From: Candidatus Gastranaerophilales bacterium
GTDB lineage: Bacteria; Cyanobacteriota; Vampirovibrionia; Gastranaerophilales; Gastranaerophilaceae
Direction of reading: 5' to 3'
Assembly (NCBI GenBank): GCA_910588555.1
Contig: CAJUPC010000005.1
Location: 4,525-68,524 of the forward strand
DNA: 64,000 nt
The translations under genes and the position numbers were made by a program. Below are positions 8,922-17,843 of this stretch, one piece after another. Every line of letters starts with the position of its first letter. Position 1 is the first letter of the stretch. The notes under the pieces are model-generated. The model saw only the letters and a list, made by a program, of their open reading frames with translations, was not told where the DNA came from and did not search any database.

Positions 8922-9451
8922 TATACTTTTTCCATATATGCGATGTACGGCAAGTTTCTGTAATATCCGTCATAATCAAGTCCGTAGCCGATTAAGAATT
9001 TGTCATCAACTTCAAAACAGTAATAGTCAGGCTCAACATCTGTTTTGCGTGTGATTTTTTTATCCAGAAGCGAACAGAATTTAGTTGATTTTGTATGGAA
9101 ATTGCAGTGGATAAAATCGAGCAGGAATTTTGCTGTCAGGCCTGTATCTACAATATCTTCAATTATCAAAACATTTTTGTCGTTTAAATCGGGAAGTGAA
9201 ATATCTACGGCATTAACTTTTCCTGATGTTGTTGTGCCGCCGTTGTAGCTTGAAAGTCTGATAAACTCCATTTTTAAAGGCATATTTAAATTTCTGACCA
9301 AATCCGTTGCAAATATTACTGCACCCTTTAAAACGCAAATGGCTACAACTTCTTCGCCGTTATAAAATTTATTCATTTCATCTGCAAGTTCTTTGATTTT
9401 TGCTTGAATTTGTTCTTCTGTATACAATATTTTTAAATCTTTAGTGTTCAT
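8921..9451 (-). CDS. hpt: hypoxanthine phosphoribosyltransferase
   Basis: Purine salvage: converts hypoxanthine or guanine plus PRPP to IMP or GMP. The PRPP-binding loop VLIIEDIVDTGLTAKFLLDF and the upstream RLSSYNGGTTTSG loop are both present, as is the C-terminal purine-contact region (YCFEVDDKFLIGYGLDYDGYYRNL). 176 residues is normal. It overlaps the end of tilS by 11 nt. The tilS-hpt order is conserved in many bacteria, where ftsH usually follows; here a histidine kinase takes that place. Confidence 0.96.
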   Translation of the reverse strand: MNTKDLKILYTEEQIQAKIKELADEMNKFYNGEEVVAICVLKGAVIFATDLVRNLNMPLKMEFIRLSSYNGGTTTSGKVNAVDISLPDLNDKNVLIIEDIVDTGLTAKFLLDFIHCNFHTKSTKFCSLLDKKITRKTDVEPDYYCFEVDDKFLIGYGLDYDGYYRNLPYIAYMEKV

Positions 9452-10667
9452 AGTCAGCCTTTCTTAATGTAATTATATGTGTCGGATTGTCTGTTACTTT
9501 AATTTTATCATTAATTCCAAGTCCTGCCGCCCAGAAAACTTCATTATTTTTGCAAAGCAAAACAATTTCGTCTTTTTTGTGGTTAGGAATTTTTTTTTCA
9601 TTAAGGTATTTTTTTAATTTTTGAGAGCCGTTTGTGCCTAGTGGGCGGATAATATCTCCGTCTTTGCGGTGTCTTAGTGTGAAATTTATTTCGTCAAGAT
9701 TTACTATTGCAGTGAATTCACTGTCATTGGGGAAATTTTTTATAGGTCTTGTATTTGCTTCAATAGAAAATATATAATTATCAAAATTATATTCGCCGCA
9801 TTGTGTTATATTAATTTCTGTTTTCGATTTTTGAGTTTTTGAAATTGTTTCAACAGTTTTATCATTAACATACAACCACAAATCTTTTGATAATGACATT
9901 TTTTTGCCTGATTTTGAATTTTTGTTTTCTTCGATGAACTGTTGAATTTCTTTGATTTTTTTGCAGTCGTAATCCAGTTTGTTCTCAATAAGCATTTGGC
10001 GAATACTATTGGTTTGTTCATCTTCCTGTTTTGCTATATCTGAAAGTGAATTTATTGCATTTGTAACTTTTGGGTTAATTTCTTTCATCAACGGCAAAAT
10101 TTTATGCCTGATTAAGTTGCGTTTATATTTGGTGTCGGAATTTGAACTGTCGTTATTCGGGTGTAAATTATTTTGTCGGCAATATTTTTCGATTTCTTCT
10201 CGAGAAATGCTCAATAACGGTCTGTAATAGATATCTCTACGTTCTGCAATCCCTTGAAGCCCGGCAATCCCTGTTCCTTTAATAATCCTGTATAACACTG
10301 TTTCTGCGTTGTCATCAAAGTTATGAGCTGTGAAAACAGTTTTTGAGTTAAATTTTTCTGCACAGCGTTTAAAAAATTTATAGCGTGCTTCACGTGCCGC
10401 AGTTTCAGTTTTTTCAATATTGTCAGGCAAAGTTTCCGTGTAAAATTTTATCCCTCTTGAAGTGCAGAATTCTTCGCAAACTTTAGCTTCTGCAAGACTT
10501 TCTTCACCTCTCCAATTGTGATTAAGATGAACTGCTGCAATATCATATCTGAGTTTGTTTAAGACATCTAAAAGACACATTGAATCGTATCCGCCTGAAA
10601 ATGCGACAATAAATGTGCCTGACAGCTTATATTTTTCTATAAAATTTTTAACACGGGAAATAATCAT
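9441..10667 (-). CDS. tilS: tRNA(Ile)-lysidine synthetase
   Basis: Converts C34 of tRNA-Ile(CAU) to lysidine so that it reads AUA codons. The N-type ATP pyrophosphatase motif AFSGGYDSMCLLDVL lies near residue 23, and HNFDDNAETVLYRIIKGTGIAGLQGI follows; the C-terminal TilS domain (LRHRKDGDIIRPLGTNGSQKLKKYLNEKKIP) is intact. Its ATG overlaps the stop codon of the Clp N-domain gene (TAATG), and its own 3' end overlaps hpt. Confidence 0.96.
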   Translation of the reverse strand: MIISRVKNFIEKYKLSGTFIVAFSGGYDSMCLLDVLNKLRYDIAAVHLNHNWRGEESLAEAKVCEEFCTSRGIKFYTETLPDNIEKTETAAREARYKFFKRCAEKFNSKTVFTAHNFDDNAETVLYRIIKGTGIAGLQGIAERRDIYYRPLLSISREEIEKYCRQNNLHPNNDSSNSDTKYKRNLIRHKILPLMKEINPKVTNAINSLSDIAKQEDEQTNSIRQMLIENKLDYDCKKIKEIQQFIEENKNSKSGKKMSLSKDLWLYVNDKTVETISKTQKSKTEINITQCGEYNFDNYIFSIEANTRPIKNFPNDSEFTAIVNLDEINFTLRHRKDGDIIRPLGTNGSQKLKKYLNEKKIPNHKKDEIVLLCKNNEVFWAAGLGINDKIKVTDNPTHIITLRKADYEH

Positions 10668-12025
10668 TATGCCCCTTGAAACTTTTTTATACCCTCTTTA
10701 ATTTCGAAAGCATCAACACCAAGCTGCTCTAATGCTTTCATTGCAAGTGAATTCGGTTCTGTAGTCAGTGCAAGAAGCATGTGTGCAGATTCAATTTTTG
10801 TTTTATTATCTTTTTTCGCAAGTTTCCAGGCTGTTTCAAGAACTCTTTTTGCACGTTCGGTGAAAATGATTTCTCTGTCGTAGTATTCGTTTCCAAAGCC
10901 TATCATATTTTCAACAACATTTCTTGCATCTTTGATGTTAATTTCAAGTTCAGTCAACACCTGACCGCCTATGCCTGTCATTTCTCCAATAATACCCAGC
11001 AAGAACATTTCAGTTCCTACAATATTTCTGCCCAAACGTCTTGCTTCTTCTTTCGCAAGCCTTAGAATTGTAAGTGTTTCGGGCATTTGCTTTTCAATCG
11101 GTTTAATAATACTGTGTGCCAAATCATTATCAGGAATTTTTAATTCTTTCAAAATATCATAAGCAACTCCGCGTTTGGTTTTCAAAAGTCCAAGCACAAT
11201 GTGTTCGGGCAAAACAACCGATGAACCGAGTTCTTTTGCTGTTTGAAGTGCCAAATTCATTGTTGTAAATGCGTTTGGCGTGAAAATAATTTGTCTGCCT
11301 TCATACTCAGATTGGCGTGAGCGGATGTTTGCCAGCTTTTCTTCAAAATTGTCGCTTGTAACACCATATTGCGCAAAGATTTTTGTTAATTCTGAATTTT
11401 CGTCTTTTAAAATTGACGATAAAATCTGTTCTGTTCCTAAAATTTCATAATTTGATGTTGAAAGTTTTGAAACAGCGCGTTCAAAAACTTTTGCAGACTC
11501 TTCGCTGTCAAAAATATTGTCTGTTGCCTGTGCCCTGTTTTGAACAGTTTCTCTGTTTTCGTCAATTTCAGGGTGATAAAGACGTTTTATTTTCTTTTGA
11601 ACAAGTTTTTCAAGAAGAGATTTGGACTTATAAATATCAAAGCCCAAATCTTCAAGAATTTTGACGTTATCAGATTTTTTGTCTGAAATTACGGATAAGA
11701 ATAAATGTTCGTAAAGAATTGTCGGATTGCCTGATTTGTTAGCCAAATCAAGTGATTTTTTCAATATTTCTTTATATTCGTTGTCAAAAGGCAATGCAGT
11801 TGAAATTTGTCCTGATGTATAATCAGAATGTTTCCGGATTTCATCCATAATTTTTTCGCGTGTAATATCATAAGATTTAAAAATCTTTAATGAAATGCCT
11901 TTTGCTTCATCAAAAAGTGCAAGCAGAAGAAACTCGGGAGATACTTTTATAGCTCCGAATTCTTTTGCTATATTTTGTGAAGTGCTTACAACATTTATTG
12001 CTTTTTCCGTAAACTTCTCAAACAT
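10667..12025 (-). CDS. protein of tandem Clp N-terminal domains, no ATPase
   Basis: 452 residues made entirely of Clp R/N motifs. I count three two-repeat domains: about residues 1-145, 170-315 and 315-450. The last is closest to ClpC (GRNIVGTEMFLLGIIGE, then REIIFTERAKRVLETAWKLAKK and IESAHMLLALTTEPNSLAMKAL). There is no Walker A or B motif and no AAA+ module, so it cannot unfold substrates itself. In ClpC the N-domain binds adaptors and substrates; a substrate or adaptor reservoir, or a competitor of full-length ClpC, is plausible but inferred. It is coupled by TAATG to the DUF1292 gene upstream. Confidence 0.9.
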   Translation of the reverse strand: MFEKFTEKAINVVSTSQNIAKEFGAIKVSPEFLLLALFDEAKGISLKIFKSYDITREKIMDEIRKHSDYTSGQISTALPFDNEYKEILKKSLDLANKSGNPTILYEHLFLSVISDKKSDNVKILEDLGFDIYKSKSLLEKLVQKKIKRLYHPEIDENRETVQNRAQATDNIFDSEESAKVFERAVSKLSTSNYEILGTEQILSSILKDENSELTKIFAQYGVTSDNFEEKLANIRSRQSEYEGRQIIFTPNAFTTMNLALQTAKELGSSVVLPEHIVLGLLKTKRGVAYDILKELKIPDNDLAHSIIKPIEKQMPETLTILRLAKEEARRLGRNIVGTEMFLLGIIGEMTGIGGQVLTELEINIKDARNVVENMIGFGNEYYDREIIFTERAKRVLETAWKLAKKDNKTKIESAHMLLALTTEPNSLAMKALEQLGVDAFEIKEGIKKFQGA

Positions 12026-12282
12026 TATTCGTCCTCGTCGTCCATGTTTTCTACATATTCTGCTACTTTTTCGAATTCTTCGTCATCATCGATAGTTTCA
12101 AACAAGTATTCTTCGCCGTCTTTTGATAATCTCATAAGAACAACTTCATCACTTTCTTCTTCTTCAACCGGTAAAAGTAATGCATACTCTTTTTCATCAA
12201 CTTCAACAATGTCGAATAATTCAAATTTTACTACGTTACCGTTCTCGTCAACGGTTTCAATAATTTGGTCTTCATCTGCCAT
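12025..12282 (-). CDS. DUF1292 (YrzB-type) acidic protein
   Basis: 85 residues, highly acidic, with the family core VKFELFDIVEVDEKEYALLLP followed by VVLMRLSKDGEEYLFETIDDDEEF. The acidic tail YVENMDDEDE ends 1 base into the next gene. DUF1292 genes sit beside ruvX in many Firmicutes, and this order is kept here. The function of the family is unknown. An AAAGGAAA ribosome binding site precedes the ATG. Confidence 0.9.
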   Translation of the reverse strand: MADEDQIIETVDENGNVVKFELFDIVEVDEKEYALLLPVEEEESDEVVLMRLSKDGEEYLFETIDDDEEFEKVAEYVENMDDEDE

Positions 12283-12298
12283 AATAGGTTTCCTTTCT

Positions 12299-12697
12299 TT
12301 ATTTTCTGCTTAAATACTGTTCTAATATTATTCGGGCACTTTCAATATCCACAAGCCCTTTGTCTTTTCTAAAATCTATTTTTCTCTGACGCAGATTTTC
12401 TTCTGCGGTATCAGACGTTAATCTTTCGTCTTCAAATATTATTTCGTAATCGGGTATTTGTGAAGCTAAATCTCTGCAATCTTGCGCCTGTGCACCTTCC
12501 GAACCGTCCATGTTATAAGGTATACCGACTACAATTTTTTTGACATTATTTTCTTTTGCAATTTTTAGGATTTGTTCAACAGACTTGTTGTCGCGCGAAA
12601 TATAAGAATGACCGTTAGCAAGCATTAAAAGATAGTCGCTCAATGCGATACCTATTCTTTTTGTGCCTATATCTAACGCCATAATTTTGTAAAGCAT
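12299..12697 (-). CDS. ruvX: RuvX/YqgF family resolvase-fold nuclease
   Basis: RNase H-fold nuclease family, implicated in 5'-end maturation of pre-16S rRNA and proposed as a Holliday junction resolvase. Visible motifs are MALDIGTKRIGIALSD with the first catalytic Asp, IVVGIPYNMDGSEGAQAQ, and EDERLTSDTAEENLRQ. The C-terminal Asp helix (DIESARIILEQYL) is present. Translation could begin at 12697 or at MALD, 15 nt downstream. It follows the solenoid gene by 3 bp. Confidence 0.95.
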   Translation of the reverse strand: MLYKIMALDIGTKRIGIALSDYLLMLANGHSYISRDNKSVEQILKIAKENNVKKIVVGIPYNMDGSEGAQAQDCRDLASQIPDYEIIFEDERLTSDTAEENLRQRKIDFRKDKGLVDIESARIILEQYLSRK

Positions 12698-12700
12698 CTT

Positions 12701-14191
12701 TTATTTTACCCACATTTCTTCAATAGCACGAACTTTTTCTTCATCTTTTTGGGAGAAATAGTATTCGTAAATACTTTTTCGTAAAATGTTTTTGAAAAGT
12801 TCTCTTTTGAATTCTTTATCATTGTACAAACAATAAAGGCTTTGTGCACATTTTTCATCACCCGCTAAATGTTTTAAAAGTGATACATTTAAAATTCTGT
12901 TTGACCAAACCTGATATTCATCAGGATAAAAAACCTTTTCAAGGTTTTCTTCTATAAGTTTTTCAAAGTCTTCCGGTTTATCCAGAAGTTTCAAAAATTC
13001 TTCAAATTCGTCACTGTATCTGCTGTTTAAAAACCAAAAATCAGTAAAATCACTTTGCAGAATGTTGTCAAATTCTTTATTTGTAAGTTTTTTTATTTCG
13101 TAATTAAGTTTTAGCGGCGCAATATCAATATCTGAAATAATGTTTTTCCAGCAAACATATTCATAAGGCATAGCAGAAAGCTTTTCGGCTTTTGTAAGAA
13201 TTGCTTTTAATACAGACGGTTCTGCATCTATGGCACGCTGGCCTCTGTAAAACCTTTCAATAATAGCGTTACACTCAAATTTAGAAATTTCATTAAATCC
13301 AAAACAATCTCTAATGCCTTTGTAATCGTCTATTACAATTGCTACAAACTGAACTTTGCCCTGTTTGTTTATTCTGGAAATAATTACAGCTTGATTTCCA
13401 TGTCCGTCAGGATATGTAATACAGAATTTATAAGGTTTAGAGTCTTTTAAAATGTTTTTGTAAAATTCTTTTGTATTATCTTCTCTAATACCAGAGAGTT
13501 TTAATATTGAAATGTTCTTTTTAATTGCGGGTATAAGGCTTTCATCTGCTGTTTCCAGTGCTGAATTTAAGGCGTGATAAGCCAGTTGTGATTTTGAGTT
13601 TCCAAGCAATTCTAAAGCTTTTTTACCGGCTTCTGTATCAGGCATTGATAAAAATACCGGTACAAGCATATTTGCAAGTTCGTCTTTGGAATAATCATCT
13701 CCGAGAGATTGCAAAAGCACGACTTTATCTGTATCAGGCAGAGAACTCAAAAAGTCGAGAAAATCAATTTGAACCTCAGGATTTGCGATTGCGCTGTCAA
13801 GAATTTTTCTTGTATCAGAGTCAACAAGTTCGTCAGGATTATCAAGATATTGTCCGCAATCATCGTAAGACCAATTCGCATCAATATCTCTCAGCAAATC
13901 AAGTGCAAAAATTTTTGCCTGATTTGAAGTTATATTATTTTTTATAATATTCCATAACTTGTCAATCAGTTCATCTTGAACGCAATATCTTATTAGAAGA
14001 AATTTTAAAAGATTTTGATTGCTTTGTGTATTAATCTCTTTTAATAAAAGTTTTGAAATAATAGTTTTATCGCTTTGCATATCAAGATTTCTGTAGTGAA
14101 CTTCGTAGTTTTCAAAGTCTTTCACTCCCTCTAATTCTGTGAAAATTCTTGCGATTTCAGCTTTTATTTCAAACGGATTAAGATCAAGCAT
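12701..14191 (-). CDS. uncharacterised alpha-helical solenoid protein
   Basis: I do not recognise the family. Residues 1 to about 240 are a run of short amphipathic helix pairs resembling HEAT repeats (for example DFLDFLSSLPDTDKVVLLQS and TEAGKKALELLGNSKSQLA). A compact alpha/beta section follows (FCITYPDGHGNQAVIISRIN), then a helical C-terminal half. There is no signal peptide or membrane segment. It starts 1 bp after the ClpX-type zinc finger gene, so the two should be co-expressed; the order zinc finger, solenoid, ruvX suggests a role in RNA or protein quality control, which is only inference. Confidence 0.75.
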   Translation of the reverse strand: MLDLNPFEIKAEIARIFTELEGVKDFENYEVHYRNLDMQSDKTIISKLLLKEINTQSNQNLLKFLLIRYCVQDELIDKLWNIIKNNITSNQAKIFALDLLRDIDANWSYDDCGQYLDNPDELVDSDTRKILDSAIANPEVQIDFLDFLSSLPDTDKVVLLQSLGDDYSKDELANMLVPVFLSMPDTEAGKKALELLGNSKSQLAYHALNSALETADESLIPAIKKNISILKLSGIREDNTKEFYKNILKDSKPYKFCITYPDGHGNQAVIISRINKQGKVQFVAIVIDDYKGIRDCFGFNEISKFECNAIIERFYRGQRAIDAEPSVLKAILTKAEKLSAMPYEYVCWKNIISDIDIAPLKLNYEIKKLTNKEFDNILQSDFTDFWFLNSRYSDEFEEFLKLLDKPEDFEKLIEENLEKVFYPDEYQVWSNRILNVSLLKHLAGDEKCAQSLYCLYNDKEFKRELFKNILRKSIYEYYFSQKDEEKVRAIEEMWVK

Positions 14192-14446
14192 TTATCTTGC
14201 TTTCCCCCAGAATGCGTCAAGAATTTGCTGAGCTTCTACTGACGGCATTCTATCGTTAAGAATTAAATACTGAACAGCAATCATAGCACATTCCGAACAA
14301 ATATTTACGCCCGGCCCCTGTACCATTTTTAATACTTGAGTGTTTGGTCTTCCGCAGAAACTGCAGTATACAAGCTCATCATTTTGCTTGTTTTTTTCAA
14401 CCTTTTCTCTTTTAGCTCCTAATTTAACAACTTTATCTTCTGACAT
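14192..14446 (-). CDS. stand-alone ClpX-type zinc-binding domain protein
   Basis: 84 residues. The core YCSFCGRPNTQVLKMVQGPG..ICSECAMIAVQYL matches the C4 zinc-binding domain at the amino end of ClpX (CxxC, 18 residues, then CxxC). No AAA+ module follows: the frame stops soon after the domain. In ClpX this domain dimerises and docks adaptors and some substrates. A GAGG site precedes the ATG. It heads the minus-strand run containing the Clp N-domain-only protein. Confidence 0.88.
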   Translation of the reverse strand: MSEDKVVKLGAKREKVEKNKQNDELVYCSFCGRPNTQVLKMVQGPGVNICSECAMIAVQYLILNDRMPSVEAQQILDAFWGKAR

Positions 14447-14544
14447 TTTAACCTCATATTGTAACTTTTCTTATAAAATTTGCCAAATTAAAATGATTAT
14501 TTTATAATCAAAATTACGTTATTTTTTATGAGGATGATTATAGC

Positions 14545-15114
14545 ATGAAAAAAGCTTTTTTACTAGCAAGTATTTTATTTATTTCTGTAATTTCTACGGC
14601 ATGTATTAATAACTTTGCTGTTCAAGAACTTAATAACAAAGCAAAAGACTTTATGGAAAAGGGTGATTATATATCTGCAATTGAAAGATTAAAATCAAGT
14701 ATTGATTTAGACGGAAGTGTTTTTGAAACTCAATATAATCTTGCTGTAGCTTATACTAAAGCAGAAGATTATGAAAATGCAATAAAAACTTATAAAAATG
14801 CTATAAATTTGAACTCTGATTTTGCGGACGCTTATTATTCACTTGCCGTGTGCGAAGAAAATCTTGCTAAAGACATTATTTCCGGGAATGTAATTGTTAA
14901 TGATGATGACACATTAAGCAAAGCAAACGATATTGATGATGATAGCGATGAAGAAAAAAGAGAATTGACTGATAATGCCGTTAAGATGATTGTTTCTCTT
15001 TTAAACAGTGCAATATCTGATTATGGGATTTATTCTGATAAAGCGACTGCAGGTGAAGATGTTTCAAATAAAGTTGAAGAACTTAAAAATCTTTTGGAAA
15101 CTTATAATCAATAA
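14545..15114 (+). CDS. TPR lipoprotein
   Basis: The signal peptide MKKAFLLASILFISVIS ends in the lipobox STAC, predicting lipidation at Cys20 and membrane anchoring. At least two TPR units follow (ETQYNLAVAYTKAEDYENAIKTYKNAIN and FADAYYSLAVCEENLAKD). An acidic linker (NDDDTLSKANDIDDDSDEE) and a helical tail complete it. It is fused by a 1-nt overlap (TAATG) to lgt, the enzyme that would lipidate it. GAGGAT acts as ribosome binding site. No enzymatic domain. Confidence 0.88.
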   Translation: MKKAFLLASILFISVISTACINNFAVQELNNKAKDFMEKGDYISAIERLKSSIDLDGSVFETQYNLAVAYTKAEDYENAIKTYKNAINLNSDFADAYYSLAVCEENLAKDIISGNVIVNDDDTLSKANDIDDDSDEEKRELTDNAVKMIVSLLNSAISDYGIYSDKATAGEDVSNKVEELKNLLETYNQ

Positions 15115-15899
15115 TGTTTCAATCACCGTCTGATATTGCGTTTAATATTTTCGGATTTCCTGTTTATTTTTACGGGATAATTATGGCAATTTCTATTTTT
15201 ATCGGAGTTTATACGTCATATTTTTTGTACAAAAAATTCTATGATAGTGTTGACGCCGAAAAAATTATTGATATGTCGCCTTTTCTTATTATAATTGGAG
15301 TTTTGGGAGCAAGGTTATATTACTGTCTTGTAAATTATTCTTATTATATTGCTCATCCGTTTGAAATTTTGAATATAAGACAGGGCGGTTTGTCTGTACA
15401 TGGAATGATAATTATAGGCATTGCCGCTCTTTACGTTTTTTCAAAAGTTTATAAGATGTCGTTTTTAAAACTTCTTGATGTGTTTTTGTGTGCTTCTGCG
15501 TTATGTCAAAGTATTGGCAGGTGGGGGAATTTCTTTAACTCGGAAGCTTTTGGAACGCCGACTAATCTCCCTTGGAAGTTGTTTATACCTGTATCGCAAA
15601 GACCTTTAGAATATATGAATTTTGAATACTTTCATCCGACATTTTTATACGAAAGTATTTTGGATTTATTAATATTTATAATACTGGTTTTTGTTTTAAG
15701 AAAATATTATAAATATTCAGGCATGACAGCCTGTATCTACTTAATTTTATATTCAATAGCAAGGATATTTGTTGAATATTTCAGGACAGACAGTATTTTA
15801 AATATCGCTGGATTCCCTGTAGCACAAGTCATGTCTTTTGCTTTAATTCTGGCAGGAATTTTTGGATTATTGGCTATATTAAGAAATAAAGGCAAATAA
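15114..15899 (+). CDS. lgt: prolipoprotein diacylglyceryl transferase
   Basis: First step of lipoprotein maturation: transfers diacylglycerol from phosphatidylglycerol to the lipobox Cys. The protein has about seven membrane segments. Family motifs are VYFYGIIMAISIFIG, GGLSVHGMIIIG with the catalytic His-Gly, and GRWGNFFNSEAFG, and YFRTDS near the C-terminus. 261 residues is normal. Translation is coupled to the upstream lipoprotein gene through TAATG. Confidence 0.95.
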   Translation: MFQSPSDIAFNIFGFPVYFYGIIMAISIFIGVYTSYFLYKKFYDSVDAEKIIDMSPFLIIIGVLGARLYYCLVNYSYYIAHPFEILNIRQGGLSVHGMIIIGIAALYVFSKVYKMSFLKLLDVFLCASALCQSIGRWGNFFNSEAFGTPTNLPWKLFIPVSQRPLEYMNFEYFHPTFLYESILDLLIFIILVFVLRKYYKYSGMTACIYLILYSIARIFVEYFRTDSILNIAGFPVAQVMSFALILAGIFGLLAILRNKGK

Positions 15900-15991
15900 A
15901 TTTACAAAAATTTACAAAAAATTTTTACTGTTTTTTTTAGAGATTTAGCTAATTTTGTTTATTTCTGATATAATTTTTTAAGAAATTAATA

Positions 15992-16038
15992 AATTTTTGA
16001 TTTAAATAATTGTATTTTTAAATAAAAAATCAAAAATT
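15992..16038 (+). terminator. possible AT-only terminator or attenuator after lgt
   Basis: The inverted repeat AATTTTTGATTT / AAATCAAAAATT is 12 bp with a 23-nt loop. It lies in the 228-bp gap after lgt; the rest of this gap is AT-rich with no gene. A TATAAT at 15969-15974 lies upstream of the hairpin. The stem is G+C-poor, so termination would be weak. Confidence 0.35.
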
Positions 16039-16118
16039 CTTCTTAATATCTCCTTAACATTTATACCCCAAAAGGCAATTTTTTTTTCGCCCCGCTTTTA
16101 ATATAAATATGTCATTGT

Positions 16119-16124
16119 TATAAT
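16119..16124 (+). promoter_or_regulatory. -10 box before the paralogue pair
   Basis: A perfect TATAAT. Transcription from it would start near 16131. This excludes an in-frame GTG at 16128 as start codon and favours ATG 16149 with a leader of about 18 nt. The -35 region is weak. Confidence 0.5.
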
Positions 16125-16148
16125 GATGTGTGTAGAACCAGACTAATT

Positions 16149-17828
16149 ATGATTGATAAAGTAAGTAGTGTAAAATATAATACCCCGCATAAAGGGATTG
16201 CTGTGCACCAAAAACCGTCATTTACGGGTTTGGGCGATGTTGCAGTTCAATTAATCCAAAAATGTGAACAACAGCCGATGGTGAACGTGTCTGTTTTGGA
16301 TTTGTCTACTGCTATTATTCCGCGTTCAATCATTGAAACTTATGCAGGCTCTAAAAAGAAAGACGCTGACGGAAATGAAGTAAGAGAACCTAATGTATTT
16401 GCAGGTATGGAAGCTTTCAGACGCGAATCTTCAGGTTTGATTGTAAACTGCTTAATACCGAGTTTCATTGTTATGGGTGCAGCTTCTTTATTGCAAAAAC
16501 CAATAATGGGTAATTTCGGTAAAGCTAATCTTGCTAATGTTTGGGCAAACGATGAGTCTTTAAAAGTTGTTTCTAAATACTTGGTTGAAGCTAAAGGCAA
16601 AGGTTCTGCAAGGCTTGAAAATGCCTTGAATGCATTTATGCAGGATTTGTCAGGTGTCGATGGTGAAATTAACAAACCATTTATCAGACAGGGCAGTGAA
16701 AATAATTCTGTTAGAACAGGCGTTAAACAGATTGCAAAATCAATAATTTTAAAGAAACCTGATAAATTATTTGACAAAGGTTACACTTCAATTGTAAAAG
16801 CTACTCATATGACAGAACATCTTCAATTGAACGGCAGAGAAGGCTATTTGTCAAAAGATTTAAAAGCTTATTTGCAGGATTTTGTCAAACTGCATAATGT
16901 ATTTGAAAAAGAAAGTATTACAACAGCAGAACAGGCATCTAAATTTGTATCTAAAGCCGCAAAACTTGTTAATGCGAAAAGTCTTGCAGGTTTAGGCATA
17001 ATTATCCCGCTTGCAATTTCAATGCAGCCTATCAACCGCTGGATTACACGTAAAACATCCGGTAGAAAAGGTGCGCCTATATATAATGATTTTAAAGACA
17101 GAAAAGAAGATAATGAATTAACTCCAAAACAAAAACGTGAACTTCTTGCTCAAAAATTTATATCTATAGGCTCTATGGTAGGTGTTGCAGGACTTTCAAT
17201 GTTTATGGACAGACCTGTCTGGAAAAATATTTTGCAGTTTAAAGGTTTGTTCCCGACAATGGATCAAGCAAGAATAATTTCAACAGCGACTTTTGCAAGC
17301 CGTATGGCTGCCGCAGAAGATAAAAATGAGCTTAGAGAAGCAACTGTCCGAGACATTGCTACATTCTCAAGTTTCTATTTCTTAGGTGATTATGTGGCAA
17401 AAGGTATTGCAACATTACTTGAAAAGAAATATAAAGATGTAAAACTTATAAATGTCTTACAACAGCCAAAAGAAGGTGCTAATGTTTTACAAAAATTCTG
17501 GCACTGGGCAAAACATACAACTATAAAATCGTCGGATGAATTAATCTCGGTAAAAGCAAAAAATTTGAGAACACTTTGTCAGGTCGGCAATATTGCATTC
17601 TCATTGTTGTCACTGGGTGTATTCATTCCGCTTTACACAAGGTCGAAAACGAATAAAAAACATGCAGAAGAACTTGCGAAATTAAATGCTGAAAAAACGC
17701 AGACGACTTCCTCAAAAGACGCAGCCGCCTCCCAAATTTCAACAGGCACCGCCTCTGCGTCAGCGGACGATTTTTCTAAATCACTGCTAAAGGATAATAC
17801 AGCGTTTAAGTCATTTTTTAATTCGTAA
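16149..17828 (+). CDS. uncharacterised membrane-associated protein, paralogue 1 of a tandem pair
   Basis: About 559 residues, family not recognised. It has a polar leader ending in SFTG at residues 24-27, then a conserved block (DLSTAIIPRSIIE, FRRESSGLI). Gly/Ala-rich hydrophobic stretches lie around NCLIPSFIVMGAASLL, GLGIIIPLAISMQPINRW and ISIGSMVGVAGLSMFM. The strongest block matches the next gene: LQFKGLFPTMDQ, then FASRMAAAEDKNELREATVRD. A Ser/Ala/Thr-rich C-terminal tail is probably disordered. There is no classic signal peptide. It is followed 15 bp later by its paralogue in a likely two-gene operon. Confidence 0.8.
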   Translation: MIDKVSSVKYNTPHKGIAVHQKPSFTGLGDVAVQLIQKCEQQPMVNVSVLDLSTAIIPRSIIETYAGSKKKDADGNEVREPNVFAGMEAFRRESSGLIVNCLIPSFIVMGAASLLQKPIMGNFGKANLANVWANDESLKVVSKYLVEAKGKGSARLENALNAFMQDLSGVDGEINKPFIRQGSENNSVRTGVKQIAKSIILKKPDKLFDKGYTSIVKATHMTEHLQLNGREGYLSKDLKAYLQDFVKLHNVFEKESITTAEQASKFVSKAAKLVNAKSLAGLGIIIPLAISMQPINRWITRKTSGRKGAPIYNDFKDRKEDNELTPKQKRELLAQKFISIGSMVGVAGLSMFMDRPVWKNILQFKGLFPTMDQARIISTATFASRMAAAEDKNELREATVRDIATFSSFYFLGDYVAKGIATLLEKKYKDVKLINVLQQPKEGANVLQKFWHWAKHTTIKSSDELISVKAKNLRTLCQVGNIAFSLLSLGVFIPLYTRSKTNKKHAEELAKLNAEKTQTTSSKDAAASQISTGTASASADDFSKSLLKDNTAFKSFFNS

Positions 17829-17843
17829 GGAGATAATAAAACT

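Noticed and set aside
16128..16148. GTG start for the first paralogue
   Set aside because: It lies just after a TATAAT box and before the expected transcription start; ATG 16149 matches the leader layout of related proteins.
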